DNA from: Aquarana catesbeiana
Taxonomy: Eukaryota; Chordata; Amphibia; Anura; Ranidae
Direction of reading: 5' to 3'
Assembly (NCBI RefSeq): GCF_042186555.1
Contig: NC_133324.1
Span: 136,513,577-136,577,576, forward strand
DNA length: 64,000 nt
Of the stretch, positions 11,935 to 23,296 are shown piece by piece; positions within the stretch are counted from its first letter, which is position 1, and each line of letters starts with the position of its first letter. The notes beneath the pieces were generated by a model. That model was not told where the DNA came from, made no database searches, and saw only the letters and a program-made list of their open reading frames with translations. Position numbers and translations under genes: made by a program.

Positions 11935-12304
11935 AGGAAGTGTGTAGTGTCAGTGGGAGTAATAGTGGCCTATTGTTGGAGGCCATGGAAGGAACAGTAC
12001 CCCATTTGTTGGTTTCAGTAGGAGAAATAGTTCAACATCATTGGTGTCAGTGGGAGGAACACTTCCCAATCATTGGTGTCATTGGGAGGAATAGTGGCCC
12101 ATTGTTGATGTTAGCAGGAGAACTAGTGCCCCATCGTTAGTGTCAGTGGGTGGAAAAATGCCCCATCATTGGTGTCAGTGGGAGTAACAGTGGCCCATCA
12201 CTGGCCTAACTGGAAGGAATTTGGTATCAGTGGGAGGAATAATTGTTGTCAGTGGGAGGAACAGTGAGAGGAACAGTTCCCCATCATTGGTGTAAGTGGA
12301 AGGA
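11935..12304. repeat. minisatellite (ggaggaatagtg...cattggtgtcagt), left part
   Basis: A degenerate array with a unit of about 33-36 bp built on gtgggaggaatagtg, ccccatcattggtgtca. It continues at 13105-13360. The same unit in reverse complement occurs three to four times within the hAT MITE at 43538-43792. Confidence 0.85.
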
Positions 12305-12312
12305 ATAGTGAC

Positions 12313-13096
12313 TAGGGGTGCAACGGATCAAAAAACTCATGGTTCGGATCGTTCCTCGGATCAGGAGTCATGGATCGGATCATTTTCGGATCAACAAAAA
12401 AAGAAAATTAATTGAATTTACAAAAACCTGTGAAAATTCCACCACCATATTGTCCCCACTGTAATATACACAATCTCCCCACTGTAATATCCAAAATTTC
12501 CGTCCTCACTGTAATATCCACGTCATCTCCCCCACTGTAATATCCACGTCATCTCCCCCACTGTAATGACATCTCCCCCACTGTAATATCCACATCTCCC
12601 CCACTAATATCCACATCTCCCCCACTGTAATATCCACAATCTCCCCACTGTAATATCCAAAATCTCCGTCTCCACTGTAATATCCACGTCATCTCCCCCA
12701 CTGTAATATCCACGTCATCTCCCCCACTGTAATGACATCTCCCCCACTGTAATATCCACATCTCCCCCACTAATATCCACATCTCCCCCCACTGTAATAT
12801 CCACATCTCCCCCACTAATATCCAAATCTCCCCACATCTCCCCCCACTGTAATATCCACATCTCCCCTACGATTGGAGCTTGCTTGCTTGCAGTTGATGA
12901 CGTCAGCGTGCCGCTCACCTAGGCTCACCTAGGCCGCCGCCAGGTGTACCAGGATGGCCGCCGCTCCGGAGCTAGGCCGAAGCCGCGGCCTTTCCTAAGG
13001 CTGAGGCAGCGGAGGGCTCCGCGGATTGCGTGTGTGCTGATCTGAACAGGCTGAACCATCCGGATCACGGATCGGTGACGAACCGTTGCACCCCTA
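12313..13096. mobile_element. non-autonomous hAT element A (tagggg family)
   Basis: The termini taggggtgcaacggatc and gaaccgttgcacccctа-type right end are flanked by a perfect 8-bp duplication ATAGTGAC (12305-12312 and 13097-13104). The interior has its own minisatellite (12430-12870) and a GC-rich core (about 12930-13000) shared, in reverse orientation, with the element at 19135-19718. No transposase. Confidence 0.9.
12430..12870. repeat. minisatellite (ccactgtaatatccacatct) inside hAT element A
   Basis: About 20 imperfect copies of a 20-27-bp unit, ccccactgtaatatccac plus atctcc variants. It produces spurious Gly/Asp/Val-rich reading frames on the - strand. Confidence 0.9.
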
Positions 13097-13104
13097 ATAG
13101 TGAC

Positions 13105-13360
13105 CCATTGTTGGTGTCAATAGGAGAACTAGTGTTCAATTGTTAGTGTCAGTGGGAAGAATAGTGATCCACCGTTGGTATCAGTGGGTGTAAAAGTGCC
13201 CCATCGTTGGTGTCAGAGGGCGGAATAGTGGTTCATCATTGGCATCACTGGGAATAATAGTACCCCTTTTTTATATCAGTGGGAGGAATAGAGAACCATC
13301 ATTGGTGTCCATGGGAGGAATAGTGGTCAATCGTTGGCATCAGTGGGAGGAACAGCAGCT
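13105..13360. repeat. minisatellite, right part
   Basis: Continuation of the array at 11935-12304 after the hAT insertion, with the same gtcagtgggaggaatag units. Confidence 0.85.
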
Positions 13361-13539
13361 ATTTGTTGTTGAGCATGGAGAGGGAAGAGAAGCCTGGCAG
13401 CCAGGCACAGCATTGGATCGATACAGGAGTCAGGTAAGTGTTATGGGGGAAGGGGGTGCAGGGTAAGTGTCAAAACATTTTTTTACCTCAATGCAGGGAA
13501 TGCATTAAAGTAAAAAACATTTTAGAATTAGAGCCACTT

Positions 13540-14717
13540 TAAAGAGTAACTCCACTCTTGTTGATTTACATTCCCCTCTGGGTGATCAGTGTACATTACA
13601 AGGATTTTAACAAACTTTGTTGCAAATTCCTACCTTTTGTTATTCTGAATAGAAATAGCTGCTTGTTTGTCTGTGTCCATGGGCATCTGTATGGCATCTG
13701 TATGGGAGTGGTTTTATAATAGATTAATAATCAGCTGCTGCAACTGCAGGGCTCTAATGAGGAAAGTGGCGGGGCCTGCATCCCTTTAGACAAGATTTCC
13801 TATTGGGTTTATCTCATCAAAAATGACATTTTTGTTGCAGAGGATGCCTAAAATCTGACTTCTGACAAGCAGGAAATTAAGTTTTTGGGGGTATTCTGTA
13901 CATGCACACTGGGCAGAAAAAGTGCTGCTTACAGGCTATTGGCATTAATTTTTGTAGCCTATAAACGCACCTCTGTTAGCCTATATGCTCACATAGGCGT
14001 TTATAAGCATTTTAGAAGAGGAGCTTTTTCAGACTGAAAAAACTCATCGCTAGCACGTTCAGGAGAGGAGCGTTTAGGAAAAAAAGCGAACATTAATTTT
14101 AGACGTGGTAATGAATTCTAATTATTATTCTGTCAAATAGAATCTGTGTACACGAAACGCACAAACATGTGTGCAAAATGCGGCTTCTATGCGGCTTCTA
14201 CTTCGTTTTTTAAGCAGCTTTTCACTTGTGGATTCGCCTCTCATACTCAAGTAAGCCTCCGAAAGTCCCCACAGCAAGCACTTTTATGCTATCCAGTGGA
14301 GGAGGCCCTGTGACACTAGGAGATTGATTGCCTACATATTTGTGGCCGCAAAAATCTTCATAGCCAGATCTTGGAGGACATCCACAATTCTCTTCAAATT
14401 GGTAAAGGCCAAATTAACATGAATTATGATTAAAGGGTTTGTTAACCCATATATTTATATATATATATGCCAGCCACTCTATTAGAGGCTGGCATAGCAC
14501 ACCGTGTCAGTAGTTTTACAAAACAAGTGTTGTAAATACCTAATTTGAGCTGTCTTCAGGCCGGTCACATGACTCACGACCGCTTTCCAGCTCTGATGGA
14601 TGTCTTCTGAGGGAGGGGCCATGATCTCCCCCTGACGTTGTCTCCTCCGCTGAAGCCATGTATCGGAGCTGTAAAGTGGCCACGAGTCACATAACCGGCC
14701 TGATATTTCATGTTTAT
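13540..14717. other. repeat fragments, no gene
   Basis: It starts with the ttaaagagtaactccact edge of the family described at 5765, followed by sequence related to about 5930-6110 (cctctgttagcctat, gtttagg). A short TA run lies near 14455-14470. No coding signal. Confidence 0.5.
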
Positions 14718-15321
14718 GGGCCAGTTCACACAACAAAAACGCACTCCAGATCCGTTCCGGATGCGTTTCTGCATGAGCATTTTTAATCGCGTCTTTGATG
14801 CGCTTCCGGAAGCATTCCAGGTGCTTTTTTTCTTCTTTTTTTTTTTCACTATACTAGTGTCCAGTGTGTTTTTGATGCGTTCCAGTGCATTTTTGATGTG
14901 TTTTACTGCGTTCCAGTACAGTCCAGTACAGGAAAAATGCAGCATGTTCTACTTTTTTTTCTGGAACTGAAAAGTCCTGGAACTGACTGCACTGGCGTGA
15001 ACTATTCCATTGGAAACCATATAACCTACTTTCCATGCGTTTTTGAAGCAGAACAAAAATGGAATGGACTGCATGTGGTGTGAAATGGCCCTTAAGGTTA
15101 AGAAAAAAGAGGGGGAAAAATGCACTGGACTGCATCAAAAACGCACCAAAAACACAGTGGAACACACATGTTCTTATTTAAAGTTAAGAAAAAAGAGGGG
15201 AAAAAATGCACAAAAACGCACCAAAACCGCACTGGAACGCATTGAAAACGTGTCAAAAATGCGCATACAGAAAAGCATCTGGAATGCATCCAGACTGCAT
15301 TTCTATGGTGTGAACTGGCCC
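14718..15321. mobile_element. MITE with gggccagttcacac ends
   Basis: The ends gggccagttcacac and gtgtgaactggccc are perfect 14-bp inverted repeats. The interior is a long imperfect palindrome rich in aaaacgcac and gcgttttt-type words. The target duplication is unclear. The superfamily is probably PIF/Harbinger by end style. Confidence 0.7.
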
Positions 15322-15502
15322 GATGTGTATTTTCTTTGGCATCAGCTGCATGTAATTATTAGGACAGGCTTCCTAATGGTGACAGCTGTGAGCCATTCCT
15401 GTAGAATAAGCATCAGGTGGGCTGCTTATAGTTTATAGCAGAGCTACAGTTGTTCCTGAACTTCCTTCCCCACTTGTTGTCCCTTTAGCTCTCTCTCTCT
15501 GT

Positions 15503-15541
15503 TTATATATATATACTGTATATATATATATATATATATAC

Positions 15542-15584
<43 letters not shown>

Positions 15585-15585
15585 T
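15503..15585. repeat. (TA)n microsatellite
   Basis: Nearly pure TA repeat with a few interruptions, abutting the left end of the next Tc1-like element. It may have grown from the TA target duplication. Confidence 0.95.
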
Positions 15586-16712
15586 CACCGGCCACTTTAT
15601 TAGGTACACCTGTTCCATTGCTTGGTAACACAAATTTCTAATCAGCCAATCACATGGCATCTAGAAGTGGTGAAGATGACTTTCTGAAGTTCAAACTGAG
15701 CATCAGAATGGGGAAGAAAGGGGATTTAGGTGACTTTGAACGTGGCATGGTTGTTGGAGCCAGACAGGCTGGTCTGAGTATTTCAAAAACTGCTGATCTA
15801 CTGGGATTTTCACGCACAACCATCTCTAAGGTTTACAGAGAATGGTCCAAAAATGAGAAAATATCCAGTGAGCGGCAGTTGATGTCAGAGGTCAGAGGAG
15901 AATGGGCAGAATGGTTTGAGATGATAGAAAGGCAAGAGTAACTCAAATAGCCACTCACTACAACCAAGGTATGCAGAATATCATCTTTGAATGCACATCA
16001 TATCGAATCTTGAAGCAGATGGGCTACAGAAGCAGAAGACCACTCTGGGTGCCACTCCTGAACAGGAAACTGAGGCTACAATGCGCACAGGCTCACCAAA
16101 ATTGGACAATAGAAGATTGGAAAAACGTTGCCTGGTCTGATGAGTCTCGATTCAGCTGCGACATTCAGATGGTAAGGTCAGAATTTGGAGTAAATATGAA
16201 AGCATGGATCCATCCTGCCTTGTATCAATGGTTCAGGCTGGTGGTGTAATGGTGCGGGGGATATTTTTTGGGCCCCTTAGTACCAATTGAGCAGCGTTTA
16301 AACTCCACAGCCTACCTGAGTATTGTTGCTGACCATGTCCATCCCTTTATGACTACAGTGTACCCGTCTTCTGATGGCTACTTCCAGCAGGTTAATGTGC
16401 CATGTTACAAAGATCAAATCATCTCACCACTGGTTCCTTGAACATGACAATGAGGTCACTGTACTCCAATGGCCTCCACAGTTACCAGATCTCAATCCAA
16501 TAGAGCACCCTTGGGATGTGGTGGGACGGGAAATTTGCATCATGGATGTCCAGCTAACAAATCTACAGCAACTGCGTGATGCTGTCATATGGACCAAAAT
16601 CCCTGAGGAATGTTTCCAACACCTTGTAGAATCTATTCCATGAAGAATTAAGGCAGTTCTGAAGGCAAAAGGGGGTCCAACCTGATACTAGCAAGGTGTA
16701 CCTAATAAATAT
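15579..16712 (+). mobile_element. Tc1-like DNA transposon, dead
   Basis: The left terminus reads cacactcaccggccactttattaggtacacc and continues into the typical aatcagccaatcacatgg leader. The right end keeps aaggtgtacctaataaa but the outermost bases have diverged. The transposase is on the + strand in three broken blocks. The exact right boundary is approximate. Confidence 0.85.
15654..16643 (+). pseudogene. Tc1-like transposase pseudogene
   Basis: The N-terminal block (15654-15941) keeps the helix-turn-helix, with FERGMVVGARQAGLSISKTA and FSRTTISKVYREW. The middle block (15971-16249) has the first catalytic Asp in VAWSDESRF. The last block (to 16643) has DLNPIEHPWDVV with the third catalytic Glu. 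The second catalytic Asp is gone: the usual QQDNAPCH block reads QQVNVPCYK (GAT to GTT). Stops and frame changes separate the blocks. Dead copy; family call firm. Confidence 0.9.
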
Positions 16713-16741
16713 CTGTATGTAAACTTCATATATATACAGAG

Positions 16742-16889
16742 TTTCCCAAAAGTCTCCATGCAGCACATAGGAAAAATGAATGATACTTTATATATATAGA
16801 GAATATTTTGTAAAATGTTGTAATTAATATTTTGTAAATAAAGGTACATAATTTCTCATTTTCCCTATGCATAGCGACTTTTGGGTCCA
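16742..16889. mobile_element. short MITE, mariner-like ends
   Basis: tcccaaaagtctccatgca at the left and tgcatagcgacttttgggt at the right pair at 17 of 19 positions. About 150 bp, AT-rich, non-coding. Confidence 0.6.
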
Positions 16890-17153
16890 GGAAAGGGCAC
16901 TGTCCGGGGGTCAAGGGGGCCCTTCATGGTTTCTTGCATCAGGGCCCTGAAGGTTCTAGTTACGCCACTGATCAGCAGCCATGATTACCCTGGTCAGCAC
17001 ACAGAGGGGTACACAGGAACAGGCAGGATAAACCAGGCTTTTTACAGCACAGAGAGGGACAGATCAGACAGCACAAGCACTATGCTGTCTAATCTGCTAT
17101 AAGGGAACAGGATCTCTCTTTTTTTTTTTTTTTTAGGATTACAACCTCTTTAA

Positions 17154-18447
17154 CCACTTCCCGCCCGCCCTATAGCAGATTGACGTCCGGGAAGTGGTTG
17201 TGTTATCCTGACTGGACGTCATATGACGTCCAGCAGGATAACATGCCGCAGCGCGCCCCCGGGGGCGCGCATCGCGGCGATCGGTGGAGCGGTGTGTCAG
17301 TCTGACACACCGCTACACTGATCTTGGTAAAAAGCCTCCGGCGGAGGCTCTTTACCACGTGATCAGCCGTGTCCAATCACGGCTGATCACGCTGTCAATA
17401 GGAAGAGCCGTTGATCGGCTCTTCCTCACTCGCGTCTGACAGACGCAAGTAGAGGAGAGCCGATCGGCGGCTCTCCTGGCAGGGGGGGTCTGCGCTGATT
17501 GTTTATCAGCGCAGCCTCCCCTCAGATCACCCCACTGGACTACCAGGGATGCCACTAGGACCACCAGGGAAGGGGCAACGTGGATGGCCAGGTATGTACC
17601 CCATGGCCATCCACATGTGCCCAATCTGTGCCAATCAGTGCCCACAAATGGGCACTGATTGGCACTATTATGTCCATGATATGCCCAGATCTGCCCAGCA
17701 ATGCTCTATCAGTGCCACCTGTCATTGCCCATCTGTGCCATCTGTCATTGCCCATCTGTGCCACCTGTCATTGCCCATCAGTGCCACCTGTCAGTGCCCA
17801 TCAGTGCCCATCAGTGCCCACCTATCAGTGCCCATCAGTGCCACACATCAGTGCCACACATACGTACCCATCAGTACCACCCATATATACCAATCAATGC
17901 CACCTACGAGTGCCCATCAGTGCCGCCTATGTGTGCCCATCGGTGCCACCTATGAGTGCCCATCAGTGCCGCATACCAGTGCCACCTATCAGTGCCCATC
18001 AGTGCCACCTATCAGTGTCCATCAGTGCCGCCTATCAGTGCCCATCATCAGTGCCCGTTAGTGCCACCTCATCAGTGCCACCTCATTGGTGCCACCTCAT
18101 CGGTGCCCATCAGTGCCGCCGTATCAGTGCCCATCTGTGCTGCCGTATCAGTGCCCATTATTGAAGGAGAAAGCGTACTTATTTACAAAAAAATTTAACA
18201 GAAACACAGAAAAACTTGTTTTTTTTCGAAATTTTCGGTCTTTTTTTATTTGTTGCGCAAAAAATAAAAACCGCAGAGGTGATCAAATACCACCAAAAGA
18301 AAGCTCTATTTGTGGGAACAAAATGATAAAAAATTTGTTTGGGTACAGTGTAGCATGACCGCGCAATTGTCATTCAAATTGCAACAGAGCTGAAAGGTGA
18401 AAATTGGGCTGGGCGGGAAGGTGTCTAAGTGCCTGGTATTGAAGTGG
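17154..18447. mobile_element. piggyBac-like MITE, copy 3, minisatellite type
   Basis: TTAA-ccacttcccgcccgcc to gtattgaagtgg-TTAA, with perfect TTAA flanks (17150-17153 and 18448-18451). The right half carries the family core (accaccaaaagaaagctcta). The centre is expanded into a minisatellite. The left half is GC-rich with palindromes (gccgtgatt/aatcacggct type). Non-coding. Confidence 0.85.
17600..18165. repeat. minisatellite (cccatcagtgccacctatcagtg)
   Basis: About 25 imperfect units of 11-23 bp made of cagtgcccat and cagtgccacctat. All frames stay open by periodicity and encode repetitive Cys/His/Pro/Ser peptides that are not genes. The same unit, reverse-complemented, recurs at 55185-55400 in another copy of this MITE family. 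Confidence 0.95.
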
Positions 18448-18499
18448 TTAAATAAAATACTCGTTTTCACATTTTTCCATCCTTTCATTTCCTGCATTT

Positions 18500-19117
18500 C
18501 AGTGCTGGTGATCTCCCCCCCTCTCTTGTTGTCCCATTCTTGCCTGAAATAGGATTCTAACTGCTCAACCGTCCTTGGTCTTCTTTGTCATATTTTTCGT
18601 TTCAAGATGCACCAAATATCTTCAATTGGTGAAAGGTCTGGACTGCAGGCAGGCCAGTTAAGCACCCAGATTCTTCTACTACAAAGGCACGCTGTTGTCA
18701 TAGATGCAGCATGTGGTTTAGCATCGTCCTGCTGAAATATGCAAGGCCTTCCCTCAAAAAGACATCATCTAGATGGGAGCATGTGCTGATCTAAATCCTG
18801 GATATATCTTTCAGCACTGATGATACCTTTCCAGATGTGTAAGCTGCCCATTCCATGCGCACTAATGCACCCCCATACCATCAGAGATGCAGAATTTTGA
18901 ACTCAGTGCTGATAACAAGTTGGAAGGTCCCTCTCCTTTTTAATCCCTAGAACACGATGCCCATGGTTACCAAAAAGAATGTCAAATTTCGATTTGTCTG
19001 ACCACAGGACAGTTTTCCACTTTGCAACAGACCATTTTAAATGAACTTTGGCCCAGAGAAGGTGGCAGCGTTTCTGGATCATGTTCAGATATGACTTATT
19101 ATTTCCATCATAGAGCT
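18500..19117 (-). pseudogene. Tc1-like transposase fragment
   Basis: The - strand translation gives the catalytic domain of a Tc1-type transposase: KRCHLLWAKVHLKW, then VLWSDKSKFDILFG (first Asp), MVWGCISAHGMGSLHIW, FQQDDAKPHAAS (second Asp) and WPACSPDLSPIEDIW (Glu). All three catalytic residues remain but at least three in-frame stops interrupt it. The N-terminal half is absent; a TTAAAG-type MITE begins directly at 19118. Terminal repeats of this element are not visible. Confidence 0.88.
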
Positions 19118-19134
19118 TTAAAGTGGTTGTAAAC

Positions 19135-19718
19135 TAGGGGTGCAAAGGATCGTCATCGATCCGTGATCAGATCCGCAGAGGTTGATCCGATCCGCGGAGG
19201 TTGATCCGTACGGGACACCTCTGTGGACTTGGCCATAGGAAAGGCCGCGGCTTTGGCCTAGCTCCGGAGCGGCGGCCATCTTGGTACACCCGGCGGCCGT
19301 TTAGCACGTCGAATGACGGAGCGATCACTTGTAACAAACCGGCGTCATGTCATGACGCCGGTTCCTCTCTCTCTCCCCTCTGTGTACTGATCTGTACAGT
19401 GGAGGGGAGAGATCGGATGGCAGCAGTGCTAATACTCTGCAATGCCCTGCCAATACTCTGCAATGCCCTGCCACAATACCCTGCTGCAATGCCCTGCCAA
19501 TACCCTGTTGCAATGCCCTGCTGCAATGCCCTGCCAATACCCTGCCAATACCCTGCCAATACTCTGCCAATACTCTGCCAATACTCTGCCAATAGGGAGA
19601 TTGTGGATATTACTGTGGGGGAGATCTTTTTTTTTGTTGATCCGAAAATGATCCGAACCGTGACTCCTGATCCGAGGAACGATCCGAACCGTGAGTTTTT
19701 TGATCCGTTGCACCCCTA
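19135..19718. mobile_element. non-autonomous hAT element B (tagggg family)
   Basis: The termini taggggtgcaaaggatc and gatccgttgcaccccta are flanked by a perfect 8-bp duplication TTGTAAAC (19127-19134 and 19719-19726). The core ggaaaggccgcggctttgg and agctccggagcggcggcc is shared, inverted, with element A at 12313-13096. An internal minisatellite of different sequence is present (19436-19610). No transposase. Confidence 0.92.
19436..19610. repeat. minisatellite (ctgccaatac / ctgcaatgcc)
   Basis: Short 10-11-bp units, ccaatactctg and caatgccctg variants, inside hAT element B. Reading frames through it are periodic artefacts. Confidence 0.95.
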
Positions 19719-20219
19719 TTGTAAACCCTTATAGACCACTTTTACTTACAGGTAAGCCTATAATAAGGCTTACAAGTAGGTACAGTTTAGGAGATATTTA
19801 CCATATACGCAGTCATCAGCGCATGCGCACTGTAGAAAGGGTATCGTGGCGTTTCTATAGGGCCCGTGCCGTGACTGTCAGCTCCCATGCGCATGCACGG
19901 GAGTGAAGTCACGTGGCCAGTCACAGAGCCGGAGTCCACGACCCCGGCTCTGTGAGGGGTGAAGATAGACACGGTCACCAGCGGGGACATCGCGGGCTTC
20001 GTTTGCAGGTAAGTGCCACAAAATGGGCTAGTATGCTATGCATACTAGCCCATTATGCTTTTACATTGCAGGGGAATAAAGAGGAAGTAAAACCCTTCAG
20101 GGTTTACTTCCTCTTTAACTTGCATATATAAAATAATCCACAGCGCTCAAAAAGGTCAAATATATTAATCATGCAGCAGCTAATTTAACACTCCAATCCT
20201 TCAGTGTATTCACCATGAA

Positions 20220-21536
20220 AACAAACAAGTCAAACAAGTCCTTTACTGAAACTTAAATACTCGTGCTAAGTGACACAGACTAATAATAATACAAAACTGC
20301 AGCAGCTGTCCACAGAGTGCTAAAACCCCAAATTATAAGTATACATATATACAGTGCTTACAGAAATACGTGTGCTCATATAAAGTGCTTAAGTGCTCAT
20401 GAAATATATTACTAAAGTGCTACATAAAAAAATTCTATTTATATATGAATGTGTTATATCTCAAATATTGTGCAAAGTGTTGCAATCAAAATAAAGTACT
20501 TTAGTGCTCCAATGATAATTCCAGGTGCTGTGTGCCACGCTCCCCTCTTGTGACTCACCAGAAATGATGGACCCTCAGCTTTGCAGTCTGTGGGTTATAT
20601 ACGCTTGTGATCTATTGATCTGGTGAGATGGGATGAATTCCTCAGAAACTCTCCATGTAAACAGGGGTCTTGGGGATGGTCAGAAAAAATGAATTAAACA
20701 GGCTCCCAAAAATAGAAAGAGAAGCTAATAGTGAAGTACTGCAGGGTCACATAATAAGTGCATAGCGCCATGGGGGGCGAAACACGTTGACGCATTTCCG
20801 GCTATTTTGAGCCACTGACATCACTTCCGCCCTCCGTGGAACGCACGCCAAGCAGCGGCGAACCCAGAAGAGTTGTTCTCTTTACTTATGCCTGTTTTTT
20901 ACATAGTCTAGTAAGTGGCGCTTGTTATGCGCTTATTATGTGACCCTGCAGTACTTCACTATTAGCTTCTCTTTCTATTTTTGGGAGCCTGTTGGATTCA
21001 TTTTTTCTGACCATCCCCAAGACCCCTGTTTATTTGGAGAGTTACTGATCATCCCATCTCACCAGATCAATAGATCACAAGCGTATATATGACCTACGCA
21101 GGGGTCTCAAACTGGTGGCCCTCCAGCTGCTGCGGAACTACAAGTCCCATCATGCCTTTGCCTGAAGGAGTCATGCTTGTAACTTTCAGCCTTGCAAGGC
21201 CTCATGGGACTTGTAGTTTCTCAACAGCTGGAGGGCCGCCAGATTGAGACTCCTGACCTACAGACTGCAAAGCTGAGGGTCCATCATTTCTGGTGAGTGG
21301 GGTCACAAGAGGGGAGCGTAGCACACATCACCTGGAATTATCATTGCAGCACTAAAGCACTTTATTTTTATTGGAGCAATTTGCACAATATTTGAGATAA
21401 AAAAAAAAATTCTATTTATATATGAATGTGTTATATGTAGCACTTTAGTAATATATTTCATGAGCACTTAAGCCCTTAATATGAGCACATGTATTTCTGC
21501 AAGTGCTGTATATATGTATACTTATAAACAAGTCCT
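20220..21536. mobile_element. large fold-back (palindromic) element
   Basis: The arms 20335-20768 and 20925-21536 are reverse complements over about 430 bp, with small differences. For example, ttcactattagcttctcttt at 20955 pairs with its complement near 20730. The loop (20769-20924) holds ggggcgaaacacgttgacgc. The right arm was interrupted by a short hAT-like MITE (21099-21255). A piggyBac-like MITE has inserted at the right border. Superfamily unknown. Confidence 0.85.
21099..21255. mobile_element. short hAT-like palindromic MITE, copy 1
   Basis: The ends caggggtctcaaactgg and ccagattgagactcctg are inverted, and the arms gccctccagctg/cagctggagggc extend the hairpin. A near-perfect duplication of gacctac surrounds it, and the uninterrupted left arm of the host palindrome confirms the insertion site. 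A second copy is at 43059-43215. Confidence 0.8.
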
Positions 21537-21540
21537 TTAA

Positions 21541-23166
21541 CCACTTGCCGACCAGCCGCCATAGTTACACTGCGGCAGGTTGGCTCTATTGCGCGAATCG
21601 CCGTAGGTGTAAGTCGCTTTGTGCAATAGAACAGTGGGCGCACACACCGTGCCGAGCCGATACACGTGGCTGGCGGCCGCGATGTACGTCTGCCACCTGC
21701 GATCGCTCCACAGAGAGCCAGAACGGGGATCTGTCAATGTAAACAAACAGATCCCCGTTCTGTCAGGGGAGTACAGAGTGATCGTCTGTTCCTAGTGAGT
21801 AGGAACAGCGATCTCTCTCTACTCCCTGTCAGTTCACCCACAGTTAGGAACACCTCCCAGGGAACACATTTAACCCATTGATCGCCCCTTAGTGTTAACC
21901 CCTTCCCTGCCAGTGTCATTTATATAGTAATCAGTGCAATTTTATAGCACTGATCACTGTATACATGTCCCTGGTCTCAAAAAAGTGTCCGATTTGTCCG
22001 CCGCAATGTCGCAATCCCGCTAAAAATCTCTGATCACCGTCATTACTAGTAAAAAAAAAATAATAATAATAAAAATGCCATAAAACTATCCCCTATTTTG
22101 TAGACACTATAACTTTTGACCAAACCAATCAATATACACTTATTGCGATATATTTTTACCAAAAATATGTAGAAGAATACATATTGGCCTAAACTGATGG
22201 AGAAATTTGTTTTTTTTTATTTTTTTGGATATTTATTATAACAAAAAGTAAAAAATATTGTTTTTTTTTTCAAACTTGTCGGTCTTTTTTGTTTATAGCG
22301 CAAAAAATAAAAACCGCAGAGGTGATCAAATACCAGCAAAAGAAAGCTCTATTTGTGGGGAAAAAAGGATGTCAATTTTGTTTGGGTACAATGTCGCACG
22401 ACTGCGCAATTGTCACTTAAAACGACACAGTGCTGAATCGCAAAAAGTGCTCTGGTTATTAAGGAAGAGCTCCGGCGTGTTCGCACACTTCACGTGCAGA
22501 GCCCGCCAGGAAGTTGGCACGGCACTGCGCTAATCACGGGCAGTGAGACATTTTCTGATGTGCGGCTGCAGAGATCGGGAAATGTCTCACTGCCTGTGAT
22601 TAGCACAGCGCCGTGCTGATTTCCTGGCAGGCTCTGCACGTGACGTGTGCGAATACGCCCAAGCCCATCCTTACTGGTCATTAAGGGCTCATTTACACTT
22701 GCTTCAGCTTCAACACACATTAACGGCTAGTTTACACTTGCTTCAAAACACGGCTTTGGACACGCTTTGTTAAAGCTCTCTGAATGCTAGTCAAAGCTCC
22801 TGTCACTAAATGGTTAGCTTACAGTCCTCTTTACACCTTGCTTTTGCTTTGCTTTGCTTTGGATTCGCTTCAAAAATTATACCCCATGTAGCTTTAGTGG
22901 TGCTTCAAAGTGTCTTTAAAGCCTCCATAGAAGTCTATGGCAAAGCTCGCTTGAAGCCCCACCAAACCTCATCAAAGCCTCACCAAATCCCCAAAGCCTC
23001 ACCGAGCAAAAGCAAGACGTAAACAGGACTGTAAGCTAACCATTTTATTTAGTGACAGGGGCTTTGACTGGTGTTCAGAGAGCTTTAACAAAGCGTGTCC
23101 GAAGCCTTGATTTGAAGCAAGTGTAAGCTAGCCCTAAACGGGTAAATCCTTCCAGGGCTGAATTGG
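21541..23166. mobile_element. piggyBac-like MITE, copy 4, with a nested MITE
   Basis: TTAA-ccacttgccgaccagcc to ggctgaattgg-TTAA (TTAA at 21537-21540 and 23167-23170). It carries the family core in the centre (caccgtcattactagtaaaa, gagctctatttgtgggg-type). Near the right end lies a palindrome at 22472-22662 (arms ggcactgcgctaatcacggg and its complement), then the nested MITE at 22724-23134. Confidence 0.85.
22724..23134. mobile_element. Harbinger-type MITE with about 110-bp inverted repeats
   Basis: cggctagtttacacttgctt at the left pairs with the right end ggctagcttacac (reverse), and pairing extends to about 22833 and from about 23025. TAA duplications flank it (22721-22723 and 23135-23137). 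A partial second copy of the left end (gggctcatttacacttgc, 22685) lies just outside. Confidence 0.75.
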
Positions 23167-23296
23167 TTAAGTAGCGCCAGCACTTCTTTATAGAGGTACA
23201 GTGGTACTCTCACAAATTGGAGTACCTACCTTACAGCATAAAACACAGTGTGATTGACTGTCAACAGATAAGGATACTTACATGAAAATAAGTTAT

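Larger units (their letters stand above)
19122..20114. mobile_element. TTAA-flanked MITE split by hAT element B
   Basis: The left edge TTAA-agtggttgtaaac and right edge gtttacttcctct-TTAA are inverted relatives with TTAA on both sides (19118-19121 and 20115-20118). The hAT at 19135-19718 interrupts it. The right part ends in a palindrome aagtaaaccc/gggtttactt. Non-coding. Confidence 0.65.

Noticed and set aside
12549..12918. Gly/Asp/Trp-rich repeated open frames on the - strand
   Set aside because: Artefact of the ccactgtaatatccac array.
11935..13360. CRISPR-like regular repeats
   Set aside because: Units are directly adjoining and degenerate with no unique spacers, in a vertebrate context. 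It is a minisatellite.
17549..18164. Long Cys/His/Pro/Ser-rich open frames (170-194 residues) in several frames
   Set aside because: They follow the minisatellite period, and all three forward frames are open. No start context or homology.
19201..19734. 177-residue open frame with repeated Pro-Cys-Gln-Tyr words
   Set aside because: Translation of the hAT-internal minisatellite, not a gene.
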